Assembly (NCBI GenBank): GCA_025127975.1
Contig: JAHLYQ010000002.1
Location: 1 to 46,958 of the forward strand
Length of the DNA: 46,958 bases
From: Synechococcus sp. CS-1331
GTDB lineage: Bacteria; Cyanobacteriota; Cyanobacteriia; PCC-6307; Cyanobiaceae
Reading direction: 5' to 3'
Of this stretch, positions 37,517 to 46,899 are shown piece by piece (positions within the stretch are counted from its first letter, which is position 1; each line of letters starts with the position of its first letter). The position numbers and the translations under genes are program-made. The notes beneath the pieces were generated by a model. It was not told the origin of the DNA, searched no databases, and saw only the letters and a program-made list of their open reading frames with translations.

Positions 37517-38710
37517 ATGAAGGTCTTCGTTCTGGGTGGCGACGGCTTCTGCGGTTGGCCCTGCGCGGTGAACCTGGCGGATGCGGGCCACGAGGTGGTC
37601 ATCGTCGACAACCTCAGCCGCCGCAAGATCGACATCGATCTGGAGGTGGAGTCGCTCACCCCGATCGCCACCATGGGTGAGCGGCTGCGGGCCTGGGAGC
37701 AGGTGGGCGGTAAGCCGATGAGCTTCCTCCACCTCGACCTGGCCCATGAGTACCAGCGTCTGGTAGATCTCCTTCTGGCGGAGCGTCCTGATGCAGTCGT
37801 CCACTTCGCCGAGCAGCGGGCCGCGCCCTACTCAATGAAGAGCAGCGCCACCAAGCGCTACACGGTCGACAACAACGTCAACGGCACCCACAACCTGCTC
37901 GCCGCGATCGTGGAGAGCGGCCTCGACATCCACATCGTCCACCTGGGCACGATGGGCGTCTACGGCTACGGCTCCCACCGCGGCGCCACCATCCCCGAGG
38001 GTTACCTCAAGGTGGAGGTGCCCCAGCCCGACGGCAGCCGCTTTGAGGAGGAGATCCTGCACCCGGCCAGTCCGGGCAGCGTCTATCACATGACCAAGAC
38101 GCTCGACCAGTTGCTCTTCCTCTACTACAACAAAAACGACCGGGTCCGCATCACCGACCTGCACCAAGGCATCGTCTGGGGCACCAACACCGAGGCCACC
38201 GAGCGGGACCCGCGGCTCACCAACCGCTTCGACTACGACGGTGACTACGGCACCGTGCTCAACCGCTTCCTGATGCAGGCGGCGATCGGCTATCCGCTCA
38301 CCGTGCATGGCACCGGCGGCCAGACCCGCGCCTTCATCCACATCCGCGACTCGGTCAAGTGCGTCCAACTGGCCCTGGAAAACCCCCCTGACCGGGGCGA
38401 GCGCGTCAAGATCTTCAACCAGATGACCGAGAGCCACCAGGTGGGCGAACTGGCCCGCAAGGTGGCCGCCCTCACCGGCGCCGAGATCAACTACCTGCCC
38501 AACCCCCGCAACGAGGCCGTTGAGAACGACCTGATCGTGGACAACCGCTGCTTCATCGAGCTGGGCCTCAACCCCACCACCCTCGATGACGGCCTGCTGG
38601 CCGAGGTGGTGGATGTGGCCCGCCGCTGGGCCGACCGCTGCGACCGCAGCCGCATCCCCTGCATCTCGGCCTGGACCCGCACCCAGGCCCAGGCGATTCA
38701 AATGGCCTGA
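37517..38710 (+). CDS. sqdB: UDP-sulfoquinovose synthase
   Basis: Makes UDP-sulfoquinovose, the head-group donor for sulfolipid (SQDG), from UDP-glucose and sulfite. 397 residues from ATG 37517, which has a good G-rich ribosome site; ATG 37505 would add four residues. SDR blocks: VLGGDGFCGWPCAVNL, NLSRRKIDIDLEV, HFAEQRAAPYSMKS, GTMGVYGYG, YHMTKTLDQ (Tyr-x-x-x-Lys) and HGTGGQTRAFIHIRDSV. Directly followed by sqdX (16 bases), completing the pathway. SQDG is a thylakoid lipid. Confidence 0.97.
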   Translation: MKVFVLGGDGFCGWPCAVNLADAGHEVVIVDNLSRRKIDIDLEVESLTPIATMGERLRAWEQVGGKPMSFLHLDLAHEYQRLVDLLLAERPDAVVHFAEQRAAPYSMKSSATKRYTVDNNVNGTHNLLAAIVESGLDIHIVHLGTMGVYGYGSHRGATIPEGYLKVEVPQPDGSRFEEEILHPASPGSVYHMTKTLDQLLFLYYNKNDRVRITDLHQGIVWGTNTEATERDPRLTNRFDYDGDYGTVLNRFLMQAAIGYPLTVHGTGGQTRAFIHIRDSVKCVQLALENPPDRGERVKIFNQMTESHQVGELARKVAALTGAEINYLPNPRNEAVENDLIVDNRCFIELGLNPTTLDDGLLAEVVDVARRWADRCDRSRIPCISAWTRTQAQAIQMA

Positions 38711-38726
38711 GGCGGGACCTGAACCC

Positions 38727-39863
38727 TTGAAAATCGCCTTCTTCACCGAAACCTTCCTGCCCAAGGTCGACGGGATCGTCACCCGGCTAACCAAGACGGT
38801 TCAGCACCTGGTGGCGGCCGGCGACGAGGTGTTGATCTTCTGCCCGGAGGGCGCGCCTTCCAGATACATGGGGGCCAGGGTGGTGGGGGTGCCGGCCATG
38901 CCGCTGCCCCTCTACCCCGAGCTCAAGCTGGCCCTGCCGCGGCCCGCGGTGGCCGAAGCCCTCGACCTCTTCCAACCCGACCTGGTGCACGTGGTCAACC
39001 CGGCAGTGCTGGGCCTGGGCGGCATCTGGCTGGCCAAAACCAAGGCCTACCCGCTGGTGGCCAGCTACCACACCCACCTGCCCAAATACCTGGAGCACTA
39101 CGGCATGGGCATGCTCGAGCCCCTGCTGTGGGAATTGCTCAAAGCCGCCCACAACCAGGCCCGGCTCAACCTCTGCACCTCAACGGCGATGGTGCAGGAA
39201 CTGAGTGAAAAGGGCATCCAAAACACCGCCCTCTGGCAGCGCGGTGTGGATACGGAGCTGTTCAGACCCTCCCTGCGTTCCCAGGCCATGCGGGAGCGGC
39301 TGCTCAACGGCCACAGCGACACCGACAAATTGCTGCTCTACATCGGCCGGCTGTCGGCCGAAAAGCAGATCGAGCGGATCCGGCCCGTGCTCGATGCCCT
39401 GCCGGAGGCCCGGCTGGCCCTGGTGGGGGACGGGCCCTATCGCCAGCAACTCGAGAAGGTCTTTGCCGGCACCCCCACCCACTTTGTGGGTTACCTGGCC
39501 GGAGAAGAGCTGGCCTCGGCCTATGCCAGCGGCGACGCCTTTCTGTTCCCCTCCAGCACCGAAACCCTGGGCCTGGTGCTGCTCGAAGCGATGGCAGCCG
39601 GCTGCCCTGTGGTTGGCGCCAACCGCGGTGGCATCCCCGACATCGTCAGCGATGGGTTGAACGGCTGCCTCTACGAACCAGACCAGGAGGGCAGCCTGGC
39701 CGCGGCCGTCGAGCGCCTGCTGGGCGATGCCAGCCAGCGGGCCCAGCTGCGCCAGAACGCTCGCCAGGAAGCGGAGCGCTGGGGCTGGGCTGGCGCCACC
39801 GAGCAACTGCGCGGCTACTACAAACGCCTGCTGGCCCATCCCGAGCTGCAGCTGGTCGCCTAA
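38727..39863 (+). CDS. sqdX: Sulfoquinovosyltransferase SqdX
   Basis: Transfers sulfoquinovose to diacylglycerol, last step of SQDG synthesis. 378 residues from TTG 38727, preceded by a GAGG-like ribosome site; no ATG or GTG begins closer to the fold. Family 4 glycosyltransferase: FFTETFLPKVDGIVTRL at the start, SYHTHLPKYLEHYG, RGVDTELFRPS, LYIGRLSAEKQIE, FPSSTETLGLVLLEAMAAG and GGIPDIVSDGLNG. It ends one base before the stop of the convergent mrdA. Confidence 0.94.
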   Translation: MKIAFFTETFLPKVDGIVTRLTKTVQHLVAAGDEVLIFCPEGAPSRYMGARVVGVPAMPLPLYPELKLALPRPAVAEALDLFQPDLVHVVNPAVLGLGGIWLAKTKAYPLVASYHTHLPKYLEHYGMGMLEPLLWELLKAAHNQARLNLCTSTAMVQELSEKGIQNTALWQRGVDTELFRPSLRSQAMRERLLNGHSDTDKLLLYIGRLSAEKQIERIRPVLDALPEARLALVGDGPYRQQLEKVFAGTPTHFVGYLAGEELASAYASGDAFLFPSSTETLGLVLLEAMAAGCPVVGANRGGIPDIVSDGLNGCLYEPDQEGSLAAAVERLLGDASQRAQLRQNARQEAERWGWAGATEQLRGYYKRLLAHPELQLVA

Positions 39864-39864
39864 G

Positions 39865-41622
39865 TCAGGGGCGGGCGGGGGCAGCGGCCAGAGCGCCCCG
39901 AAACCAGGTGGTCATCAGCGCCTTCACCATTGGTGCTGCCACGGTGCCGCCATAGCCCCCAGAGTTTTCGCCGAAGGCGATGATCACCAGGGTGGGCTTT
40001 CCAGCTGGGGCATAGCCCCCAAACCAGGCATGGTCGGGCCGGGGTGGATCCTCACCGGTGCCGGTCTTACCAGCCACGGCCGGCAGGTTGGGGTCGTTGA
40101 GCAGGGTGGCGGTGCCGTTGGTCACCACCTGACGCAGGCCGTCGCGCAGGATTTTCAAGGTGGCCGGCTTGAGCCCGATCCAGGTGCGCTCGGTGGGGCG
40201 CTCCACCAGGTGGGGTGTCACCAGCCAGCCCCCATTGGCCACCGCGGCATAGAGCCGGGCCATCTGGATCGGTGTCACCTGCAGGGCCCCCTGGCCGATG
40301 GCCGAGGTGATTGTGTCCACGGGCGTCCATTCCTCCCCCAGCGCCTCCCTTTTCCAGGCCTGGTCACCCAGCAGGCCCGGCGTTTCCTCCCCCTTCAACT
40401 CGATGCCGGTGACCTGGCCGTAGCCCATCCGGCGGGCGGCCTTGAACAGCTCATCGGGGCCCACCTTGAGCCCCACCTGGTAGTAGAAGGTGTTGCTGCT
40501 CACCGCCAGGGCAAGGGGAAAGCCGATCGCCCCGTGGGCGCCATGGTCGCCGTAGCAGAGGCCCGCGTAGCAGAACGAGTTCATCGTCATCACCTTCGAG
40601 TCGGCCGCATAGAGGCCCGATTCAAGGCCCGCGATGGTGGTGACGATCTTGAAGGTGCTTGCCGGGGGGAAGCCCTGGAAGGCGCGATTGAGCAGGGGGG
40701 CATCCGGGGTGTTGAGGCTGGCCCACTGGCTCGTGCTCGGAGCGGGGGAAAACACATTGGGATCAAACGTGGGCCGACTGGCGAGGGCCCGGATGGCTCC
40801 GGTCTGGGGATCGAGGGCCACGATCGCCCCCTTGCGAACCCCATCGAGGGCCCGCTCCGCCGCCTGCTGCAAATCCAGATCCAGGGTGAGGCGTAGGTCC
40901 TTCCCCGCCCTGGCGGGTTTTTCGCCCAGGATTCGCTGCACCTCACCTGCCGCATTGACCTCCACCTGCTGGCCGCCCCACTCGCCCCGCAGGTGGCCCT
41001 CGAATTGCTTCTCGACGCCACTGCGGCCCACTCGATCGCGGATTCGGTAGCCCTTGGGCTGGAGCTGGTCGTATTCCTCCTCGGTGATGCCGCTGGTGTA
41101 GCCGAGCACGTGGGCCGCCAGTCGACCGTGGGGATAGCTGCGCAGGATGTCCACATCCACCTCGGCGCCGGTCAGGCCGGCGGCCTGCTCCTTGAAGCGC
41201 AGCACCTGCTCAGAGCTGAGCCCCCTGGCCAACTCAATCCGAAATCCCTCCGCATTGGCACCGCTGCGACGCTTGGCATCCAACTCGCCAGCCCCCACTG
41301 CCAGCACCGCCGCCAGCCGATCCCGCAGGGCGGGCCACTGGGTCTCGCCCACCTCCCGGGGCTGGATGTAGAGGTTGTAGGTGAGGCGGCTGCTGGCCAG
41401 CACCTGGCCATGGCGATCCAACAGCCGGCCCCGGATCGGATTACGGGGCATCAGCCGGATTCGATTTTCATCGGCCCTGGCCCGATTCTCAGCGCCGTGC
41501 ACCAGCTGCAGCCAGGCCAGCCGCGCCACCATCGCCCCGCTGAACAGCAGCACCACCGCCAGCAACCAGGCGGGCTGCCGGCCGATGCCGCAATGGCGCG
41601 AAGCCCCTGGACCAAAGGCCAT
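39865..41622 (-). CDS. mrdA: Penicillin-binding protein 2 (cell-elongation transpeptidase)
   Basis: Peptidoglycan transpeptidase of the rod/elongation complex. 585 residues. One N-terminal membrane anchor (LLAVVLLFSGAMVARLAWLQ), dimerisation domain (NRIRLMPRNPIRGRLLDRHG), then the penicillin-binding domain: S322-T-F-K in PPASTFKIV, SSN in AVSSNTFYY, and K519-T-G in AGKTGTGE. Length fits PBP2. The start lies three bases after the stop of an unknown gene, so it is the end of a tight minus-strand run with cbiD and guaA. Converges with sqdX. Confidence 0.93.
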   Translation of the reverse strand: MAFGPGASRHCGIGRQPAWLLAVVLLFSGAMVARLAWLQLVHGAENRARADENRIRLMPRNPIRGRLLDRHGQVLASSRLTYNLYIQPREVGETQWPALRDRLAAVLAVGAGELDAKRRSGANAEGFRIELARGLSSEQVLRFKEQAAGLTGAEVDVDILRSYPHGRLAAHVLGYTSGITEEEYDQLQPKGYRIRDRVGRSGVEKQFEGHLRGEWGGQQVEVNAAGEVQRILGEKPARAGKDLRLTLDLDLQQAAERALDGVRKGAIVALDPQTGAIRALASRPTFDPNVFSPAPSTSQWASLNTPDAPLLNRAFQGFPPASTFKIVTTIAGLESGLYAADSKVMTMNSFCYAGLCYGDHGAHGAIGFPLALAVSSNTFYYQVGLKVGPDELFKAARRMGYGQVTGIELKGEETPGLLGDQAWKREALGEEWTPVDTITSAIGQGALQVTPIQMARLYAAVANGGWLVTPHLVERPTERTWIGLKPATLKILRDGLRQVVTNGTATLLNDPNLPAVAGKTGTGEDPPRPDHAWFGGYAPAGKPTLVIIAFGENSGGYGGTVAAPMVKALMTTWFRGALAAAPARP

Positions 41623-41624
41623 GG

Positions 41625-41984
41625 TCAGTCGGATTCGAGCCGCTGCTCCAGCAGCTCCAGCCGCTCAGCTATGCGGGCCAGACCCTGTTGCAACTCCAGG
41701 GCGTCCTGGGGATCAGCCGCTTCGGCCGCCACGTCGTGCACCTCCACCTTCATCACGGGATTGCCCAGGCCGGGGCTGACCCGGTCCAACCCCTGGCGCA
41801 GCTGACTCGCGGCCGGTTCCCCCTCCTGGCGCAGGCTGCCGAGCGGATCCTCTGAGCGGCCATCAAAGGCAGCCAGCACCGCCTGGGGACCGCCCTTGCG
41901 AGCGCGGTCAACCACCGCCAGGCCGACGGGCAATAGGTCCTGCATCAGGGTGAGCCGCAGGGCATCAAATGGGTCAGTGGCCAT
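41625..41984 (-). CDS. Unknown small protein ahead of mrdA
   Basis: 119 residues from ATG 41984. Acidic and helical with no membrane segment; the C-terminal part (LELQQGLARIAERLELLEQRL) looks like a coiled coil, and PGLGNPVMKVEVHDV may be a conserved core. I do not recognise it. The stop lies two bases before mrdA, strongly suggesting coupled expression and perhaps a link with cell-wall elongation; that is inference only. Confidence 0.65.
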   Translation of the reverse strand: MATDPFDALRLTLMQDLLPVGLAVVDRARKGGPQAVLAAFDGRSEDPLGSLRQEGEPAASQLRQGLDRVSPGLGNPVMKVEVHDVAAEAADPQDALELQQGLARIAERLELLEQRLESD

Positions 41985-42035
41985 TGCGGCAGTCCTGGCT
42001 CAAGATTGCCAGTCTGACCTGCCTGGGGCCCCGGA

Positions 42036-42665
42036 TCAGGGGGCTAGGCGCTGGATGCCCGGATTGACGATCACCTGGCGACAATTTTGCTGACTGCCCC
42101 ACCACCAACCCCCAGCCACCGCAATCACCAGCAAGGAGGCCAGGGGCACCAGAGCCTGGCGGGTCACATCGAGGGAAATCCACTCCATCCAGGCGAGCCA
42201 GCTGCGCTCCCGGTCGAAGCGCCGCCGGGCCTTGTGCTCCTCATTCAGGCGCCGCTTCAGGGCCCGGGCCACCCAGCGTTCAAAGGACTGCTTCTTGGTA
42301 ACCGCCATCTTGCGCTCCACCTCGAGCAGCTGGCCGGCGGTGAGCTCGGGATTGAACGTGCTGATCAGCTCCAAACTCTTGATGAACATCTCCACGGCCC
42401 CATCCTTGGCATCGCGCTCGTCCTTATCGAGCAGATCCCAGTTGACTTCGGGGTAGAACCGGGCCCGGTTGGTGAGGATCTGCTCCTCCATTAACTGGCC
42501 GGGCTCCCGCAACCAACGGTCGGTATTGGCATCGAAGCGGCGCCAATAGAGAAAGGGGTTGAGGTAGACGGTCTTAGACCCGAACTGGATGCTGTCCTGC
42601 TGCAGCCTGCGCTGCCTGTCGGAATCAGGGGTTGTCGAGCCGGAGGGCACGGTGGCAGCAGTCAC
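42036..42665 (-). CDS. Unknown protein with C-terminal membrane anchor
   Basis: 209 residues from GTG 42665. The body is basic and aromatic (QDSIQFGSKTVYLNPFLYW, AVTKKQSFERWVARALKRRL) without a known domain, and a single hydrophobic segment near the C-terminus (ALVPLASLLVIAVAGGWWWG) suggests a tail-anchored protein facing the cytoplasm. The gene is 46 bases after guaA and 51 before the next unknown. The frame upstream of 42665 overlaps guaA and was ignored. No function can be given. Confidence 0.65.
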   Translation of the reverse strand: MTAATVPSGSTTPDSDRQRRLQQDSIQFGSKTVYLNPFLYWRRFDANTDRWLREPGQLMEEQILTNRARFYPEVNWDLLDKDERDAKDGAVEMFIKSLELISTFNPELTAGQLLEVERKMAVTKKQSFERWVARALKRRLNEEHKARRRFDRERSWLAWMEWISLDVTRQALVPLASLLVIAVAGGWWWGSQQNCRQVIVNPGIQRLAP

Positions 42666-42711
42666 AACGGCAGGGCTGGGAGCCGATGGTATCGAAGCTG
42701 CGGGGCCGGGG

Positions 42712-44349
42712 CTACTCCCACTCGATCGTGCCGGGGGGCTTGCTGGTGATGTCGAGCACCACCCGGTTGACACCCTTGACCTCGTTGACGATGCGGTTGG
42801 AGATCGTCTCCAGCAGGTCGTAGGGCAAACGCGACCAGTCAGCCGTCATGCCGTCTTCCGAGGAGACGCAGCGCACCACGATCGGGAAGGCATAGGTGCG
42901 CTTGTCGCCCATCACCCCCACGCTGCGCACCGGCAGCAGCACGGCAAAGGCCTGCCAGATCTCGTTATAAAGGCCGGCCTCACTCACTTCCTCGCGCACG
43001 ATCAGATCGGCATCGCGCAGGATATTGAGCTTCTCGCTGGTGACCTCTCCCAGGATGCGGATCGCCAGGCCCGGCCCGGGGAAGGGGTGACGACCCACGA
43101 TCTCCTGGGGCAGGCCCAGGCTGCGGCCCACCTTGCGCACTTCGTCCTTGAACAGGCGGCGCAGGGGCTCCACCAGCTTGAACTGGAGATCCTTGGGCAG
43201 GCCGCCCACGTTGTGGTGGCTCTTGATCTTCACCGCCACCCGCTCGCCGGTTTTGGGATCGATGCCCGTGCCGGCACTTTCGATCACGTCGGGATAGAGG
43301 GTGCCCTGGGCCAGGTAGTCGAAAGGGCCGAGCCGCTTGCTCTCCTCTTCGAACACCCGGATGAATTCCGTGCCGATCAGCTTGCGCTTCTCCTCCGGGT
43401 CGGTGATGCCATCGAGCTTGTTGATGAACCGCTCCCGGGCATTGATGTATTCCACATTGATGTGGAAGCGCTTGTCGAAAAACTCCACCAGAAACTCAGG
43501 CTCCCCTTTGCGCATGAAGCCCTGGTCGATAAACATGCAGGTGAGCTGGTCACCAATCGCCTTGTGCAGCAAAAAGGCGAGGGTGGAGGAATCAACGCCT
43601 CCCGAGAGAGCCAGCAAGACCTTCTTATCGCCCACCTGGGCGCGCACGTCGGCCACGGCCTCGTCGATGAAGGCGGCGGTGGTCCAGTCGGCCTCACAGC
43701 CGCAGATGTGGTAGACGAAATTGCGGATCAGGGCCATTCCGCAGCTGGAGTGCACCACCTCGGGATGGAACTGCACGCCGTAGAGGCGCCGCTGGTGGTC
43801 GGCAACGGCCGCTTCCGGGGTGTTGTCGGTGTGGGCCAGACGCGCAAAGCCATCCGGCAGGCGCTGCACCGAATCGCCATGGCTCATCCACATCGTGGAG
43901 CCCGATTCCACGTTGGTGAGCAGGTCGATCGGGTCGTCCACGTGCAATGGCGCCTTGCCGTATTCGGCCCGACCGGCGGCCACCACCGCCCCGCCCAGCT
44001 GCTGCACCATCAACTGCATGCCGTAGCAAACCCCCAGCACCGGAATGCCCAGCCCCCAGATGGCCGGATCACACACCGGCGCCCCGGCCTCGTACACGGA
44101 ATTGGGGCCGCCGCTGAGGATGATGCCCTTGGGCGCCAGGGCCGCCAGCTCCTCGGCGCTGGTGGTGTAAGCCATCACCAGGGAGAACACCTCGGTTTCC
44201 CGCACCCGCCGGGCGATCAGCTCGGAATACTGGGAACCGAAATCCAGGATCACGATCGCCGGGTACCGGCTCGACTGGGAGGTGGCGTCTATCTGGGGCG
44301 ACAAGTTGATCTGGGGCGACAGGGCGGTGGGGGATGCGACTTGGGACAT
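42712..44349 (-). CDS. guaA: GMP synthase (glutamine-hydrolysing)
   Basis: Converts XMP to GMP using glutamine. 545 residues. Glutaminase triad Cys108 (GVCYGMQLM), His195 and Glu197 ([11 protein letters not shown]). PP-loop ATPase [17 protein letters not shown] near 247-263. C-terminal dimerisation domain with [34 protein letters not shown] and the end [10 protein letters not shown]. The N-terminal ~28 residues ([10 protein letters not shown]) are a short non-conserved extension with an internal repeat. Follows cbiD by 51 bases. Confidence 0.97.
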   Translation of the reverse strand: MSQVASPTALSPQINLSPQIDATSQSSRYPAIVILDFGSQYSELIARRVRETEVFSLVMAYTTSAEELAALAPKGIILSGGPNSVYEAGAPVCDPAIWGLGIPVLGVCYGMQLMVQQLGGAVVAAGRAEYGKAPLHVDDPIDLLTNVESGSTMWMSHGDSVQRLPDGFARLAHTDNTPEAAVADHQRRLYGVQFHPEVVHSSCGMALIRNFVYHICGCEADWTTAAFIDEAVADVRAQVGDKKVLLALSGGVDSSTLAFLLHKAIGDQLTCMFIDQGFMRKGEPEFLVEFFDKRFHINVEYINARERFINKLDGITDPEEKRKLIGTEFIRVFEEESKRLGPFDYLAQGTLYPDVIESAGTGIDPKTGERVAVKIKSHHNVGGLPKDLQFKLVEPLRRLFKDEVRKVGRSLGLPQEIVGRHPFPGPGLAIRILGEVTSEKLNILRDADLIVREEVSEAGLYNEIWQAFAVLLPVRSVGVMGDKRTYAFPIVVRCVSSEDGMTADWSRLPYDLLETISNRIVNEVKGVNRVVLDITSKPPGTIEWE

Positions 44350-44400
44350 TAACAGCGCTAGGCCCGGGGCATTCGGGCCAGCCTAGGGGCGGCTGCCTAA

Positions 44401-45546
44401 CTAGGGCCGCACTCCCATGGCCATGAGCTGCTCCAGGCCCGCGGGCCCAGCGGCGCAGATCCGGCGGGAACGGTCAAAGAGCACCGCCCCCACCGCCATC
44501 TGCTCCTGGCCGTAGCGGGCCAGATAGGCCAGGCTGCGCCGCTCCACCGCCGCCGCGATGTGCTGGCGCAGCTGCTCAGCCCTGGGGCCATCGAGCCGAT
44601 CCAGCTGGGCCAGCGCCTCCTCCACCGTCGGGGCATCGTGCAGGGCCTGCAGCGCGGCACCCCCCAGGCCCGCCAGGGCTGCCAGCGCCGTGAGCACCTC
44701 GGCCCGGCCATCGGCCAGGTGGTGGTGGGTATGGAAAATCCCCCCGGCCAACTTGATCAACTTGCCCTGGTAGCCAAACAGCAGCAAGCGCTGAACGCCG
44801 GCCTCCGCTGCCGCCACCAGCAGGGGCCCAAGCCAGTTGCCGGCCTTCAGCAGCAGCTGGGGCGGCACCCCCAGCTGCTGGGCCAGGTCCAGCCCATTGG
44901 CGCCGATCACCAGCACCAGAGCGCCGCCAAAATCCTCGGCCCCGCAGCGCTCACGCAGCTCGGCCAAGGCCAGGCCCAGCTGATCTGGGGCCGCACTGCG
45001 CTGCACCTCGGCCTGGGTACCGATCAGGGCCAGCCCGTCCACCACCCCAAAGGCGGCGTTGCTGGTGCGCTCGGCCAAGCGCCGCCCCTGGGGGATCACC
45101 ACCACCAGCTCGAGGCAACGGCCCTCGGGCAGCAGGGGCCGGAGATTGCACTCCAGCAGCTGGCGGGCATAGGCCGACAGGCAGGGCTCGCCGCTGGCCT
45201 GCAGCACCCCCACCCCCTCGCCGGCCCGCAGCTCAAGCCAATCGCCAGGGCCCTGCCGCCACCGCAGCAATACCCACAGAGCCAGGCCCCGGGTGAGATC
45301 GAGCACCTCCGGCCCCGGATCGCAGTGGGCCATGGCCAGCACCCAGCCATCGGCCAGGGGGGCGGCCGCTTCCACCGGCACCAAAGCGGGCGGAGGCCCG
45401 TCCTCCGGGTTGGAGTTGTTGGGATCGAGCCAAAGGGGCTGGAGCCGCTGCCAGGGCTCAGCCCGCAGGGTCAGCAGGGCCGCCCGCGCCGCCGCCGTCA
45501 GCCAAACCGGCACGGTGTAGCCCTGGGGCTGGGTCGGCTGGGCCAC
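44401..45546 (-). CDS. cbiD: Cobalt-precorrin-5B C1-methyltransferase
   Basis: Anaerobic cobalamin ring synthesis: SAM-dependent C1 methylation. 381 residues from GTG 45546. CbiD blocks: GYTVPVWLTAAARAALLTL, VEAAAPLADGWVLAMAHCDPGPE, AERTSNAAFGVVDGLALIGT and GYQGKLIKLAGGIFHTHHHLADGRAEVL, the last being a family hallmark. Supports naming the distant cobH as cbiC. Divergent from the class V aminotransferase with 78 bases between. Possibly transcribed together with guaA downstream. Confidence 0.93.
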   Translation of the reverse strand: MAQPTQPQGYTVPVWLTAAARAALLTLRAEPWQRLQPLWLDPNNSNPEDGPPPALVPVEAAAPLADGWVLAMAHCDPGPEVLDLTRGLALWVLLRWRQGPGDWLELRAGEGVGVLQASGEPCLSAYARQLLECNLRPLLPEGRCLELVVVIPQGRRLAERTSNAAFGVVDGLALIGTQAEVQRSAAPDQLGLALAELRERCGAEDFGGALVLVIGANGLDLAQQLGVPPQLLLKAGNWLGPLLVAAAEAGVQRLLLFGYQGKLIKLAGGIFHTHHHLADGRAEVLTALAALAGLGGAALQALHDAPTVEEALAQLDRLDGPRAEQLRQHIAAAVERRSLAYLARYGQEQMAVGAVLFDRSRRICAAGPAGLEQLMAMGVRP

Positions 45547-45624
45547 GGGGGAGGACAGGGGCGGGACTGTTTTTTATGGTGGTGGATTGGGCGGCCCGAT
45601 GCCGCCAGCCCTACCTCCCTAACC

Positions 45625-46776
45625 ATGCAGGACAAACTCAGCCTGATGATCCCCGGCCCCACCCCGGTGCCGGAAACCGTCCTGCAGGCGATGGGCCGCC
45701 ACCCGATCGGCCACCGCAGCGCCGACTTTCAGAAGATCGTCAAGCGCACCACCAAGCAGCTGCAGTGGCTGCACCAAACCACTGGCGATGTGCTGGCCAT
45801 CACCGGCAGCGGCACCGCGGCTATGGAGGCCGGGATCATCAACGTGCTCAGCAAGGGCGAGAAGGTGCTCTGCGGCGACAACGGCAAGTTTGGGGAGCGC
45901 TGGGTGAAGCTGGCCAGGGCCTATGGCCTCGACGTACAGGTAATCCAGGCCGAGTGGGGCCAGCCCCTCGATCCCGAGGCCTTCCGCACCGCCTTGGAAG
46001 CGGACACGGCCAAGGCGATCAAGGCCGTGATCCTCACCCACTCGGAAACCTCCACGGGAGTGATCAACGATCTGGAAACGATCGCCAAACACGCCCGTGC
46101 CCACGGCACCGCCCTCACCATTGCCGACTGCGTCACCAGCCTCGGCGCCTGCAACGTGCCGATGGATGAGTGGGGCCTCGATGTGATCGGCTCCGGCTCC
46201 CAGAAGGGCTACATGATGCCGCCGGGTCTGGCCTTCGTGGCAATGAGCGAGCGGGCTTGGGAGGCCTATGGGCGCTCCGACCTGCCCAAGTTCTATCTGG
46301 ATCTGGGCAAATACCGGAAATCGGCCCGGGCCGACAGCAACCCCTTCACCCCGGCCATCAACCTCTACTTCGCCCTCGAGGCGGCCCTGGAGATGATGCA
46401 GGCCGAGGGCCTGGAGGCGATCTTTGCCCGCCATGCCCGCCACCGCGCCGCCGCCCAGGCCGGAATGGAGGCCATGGGCCTGCCCCTCTATGCGGCAGAG
46501 GGCCATGGCAGCCCCGCCATCACCGCGGTAGCCCCCGAGGGCATCGACGCGGAGGCCCTGCGCAAGGCGGTCAAGGAGAAGTTCGACATCCTGCTGGCCG
46601 GCGGCCAGGACCACCTCAAAGGCAAGGTGTTCCGCATCGGCCACCTGGGCTTTGTGTGCGACCGCGACGTGCTCACGGCCGTGGCCGCCATCGAGGCCAC
46701 CCTGGCGGATCTGGGCCTGCACAAGGGCAGCATGGGGGCAGGTGTGGCTGCAGCTGCGGCGCAACTAAACCGCTGA
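45625..46776 (+). CDS. Class V aminotransferase (alanine-glyoxylate / serine-pyruvate type)
   Basis: 383 residues. PLP lysine in GSGSQKGYMMPPGL (Lys194); LMIPGPTPVPETVLQAM at the start, HSETSTGVINDLETI, IADCVTSLGACNVPMDEWGLD before the lysine, and RIGHLGFV near the end. Cyanobacterial members are often labelled soluble hydrogenase small subunit or alanine-glyoxylate transaminase; a photorespiratory role (glyoxylate to glycine) is the likely one but not provable here. ATG 45625 chosen because the longer open frame upstream is antisense to cbiD. Confidence 0.88.
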   Translation: MQDKLSLMIPGPTPVPETVLQAMGRHPIGHRSADFQKIVKRTTKQLQWLHQTTGDVLAITGSGTAAMEAGIINVLSKGEKVLCGDNGKFGERWVKLARAYGLDVQVIQAEWGQPLDPEAFRTALEADTAKAIKAVILTHSETSTGVINDLETIAKHARAHGTALTIADCVTSLGACNVPMDEWGLDVIGSGSQKGYMMPPGLAFVAMSERAWEAYGRSDLPKFYLDLGKYRKSARADSNPFTPAINLYFALEAALEMMQAEGLEAIFARHARHRAAAQAGMEAMGLPLYAAEGHGSPAITAVAPEGIDAEALRKAVKEKFDILLAGGQDHLKGKVFRIGHLGFVCDRDVLTAVAAIEATLADLGLHKGSMGAGVAAAAAQLNR

Positions 46777-46846
46777 ATAAGGGCGTCAGAAAGAAGGCGG
46801 TTGCCTATGGTTCTCTTCAGGGCACCTCGAAAAATACGATCAGCCC

Positions 46847-46874
46847 TTGCGTTGAGGCGGCAATAGCTTATAAT
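46847..46874 (+). promoter_or_regulatory. Promoter of the IS transposase
   Basis: TTGCGT (46847-46852), 16-base spacer, TATAAT (46869-46874), perfect -10. The transposase ATG lies 26 bases downstream. Sequence match only. Confidence 0.65.
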
Positions 46875-46899
46875 TTGGATAGTTAATTGCATCCCTGGT

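Noticed and set aside
44560..45624. Fusion of an unknown domain to the aminotransferase
   Set aside because: The upstream half is antisense to cbiD and the family start is at 45625.
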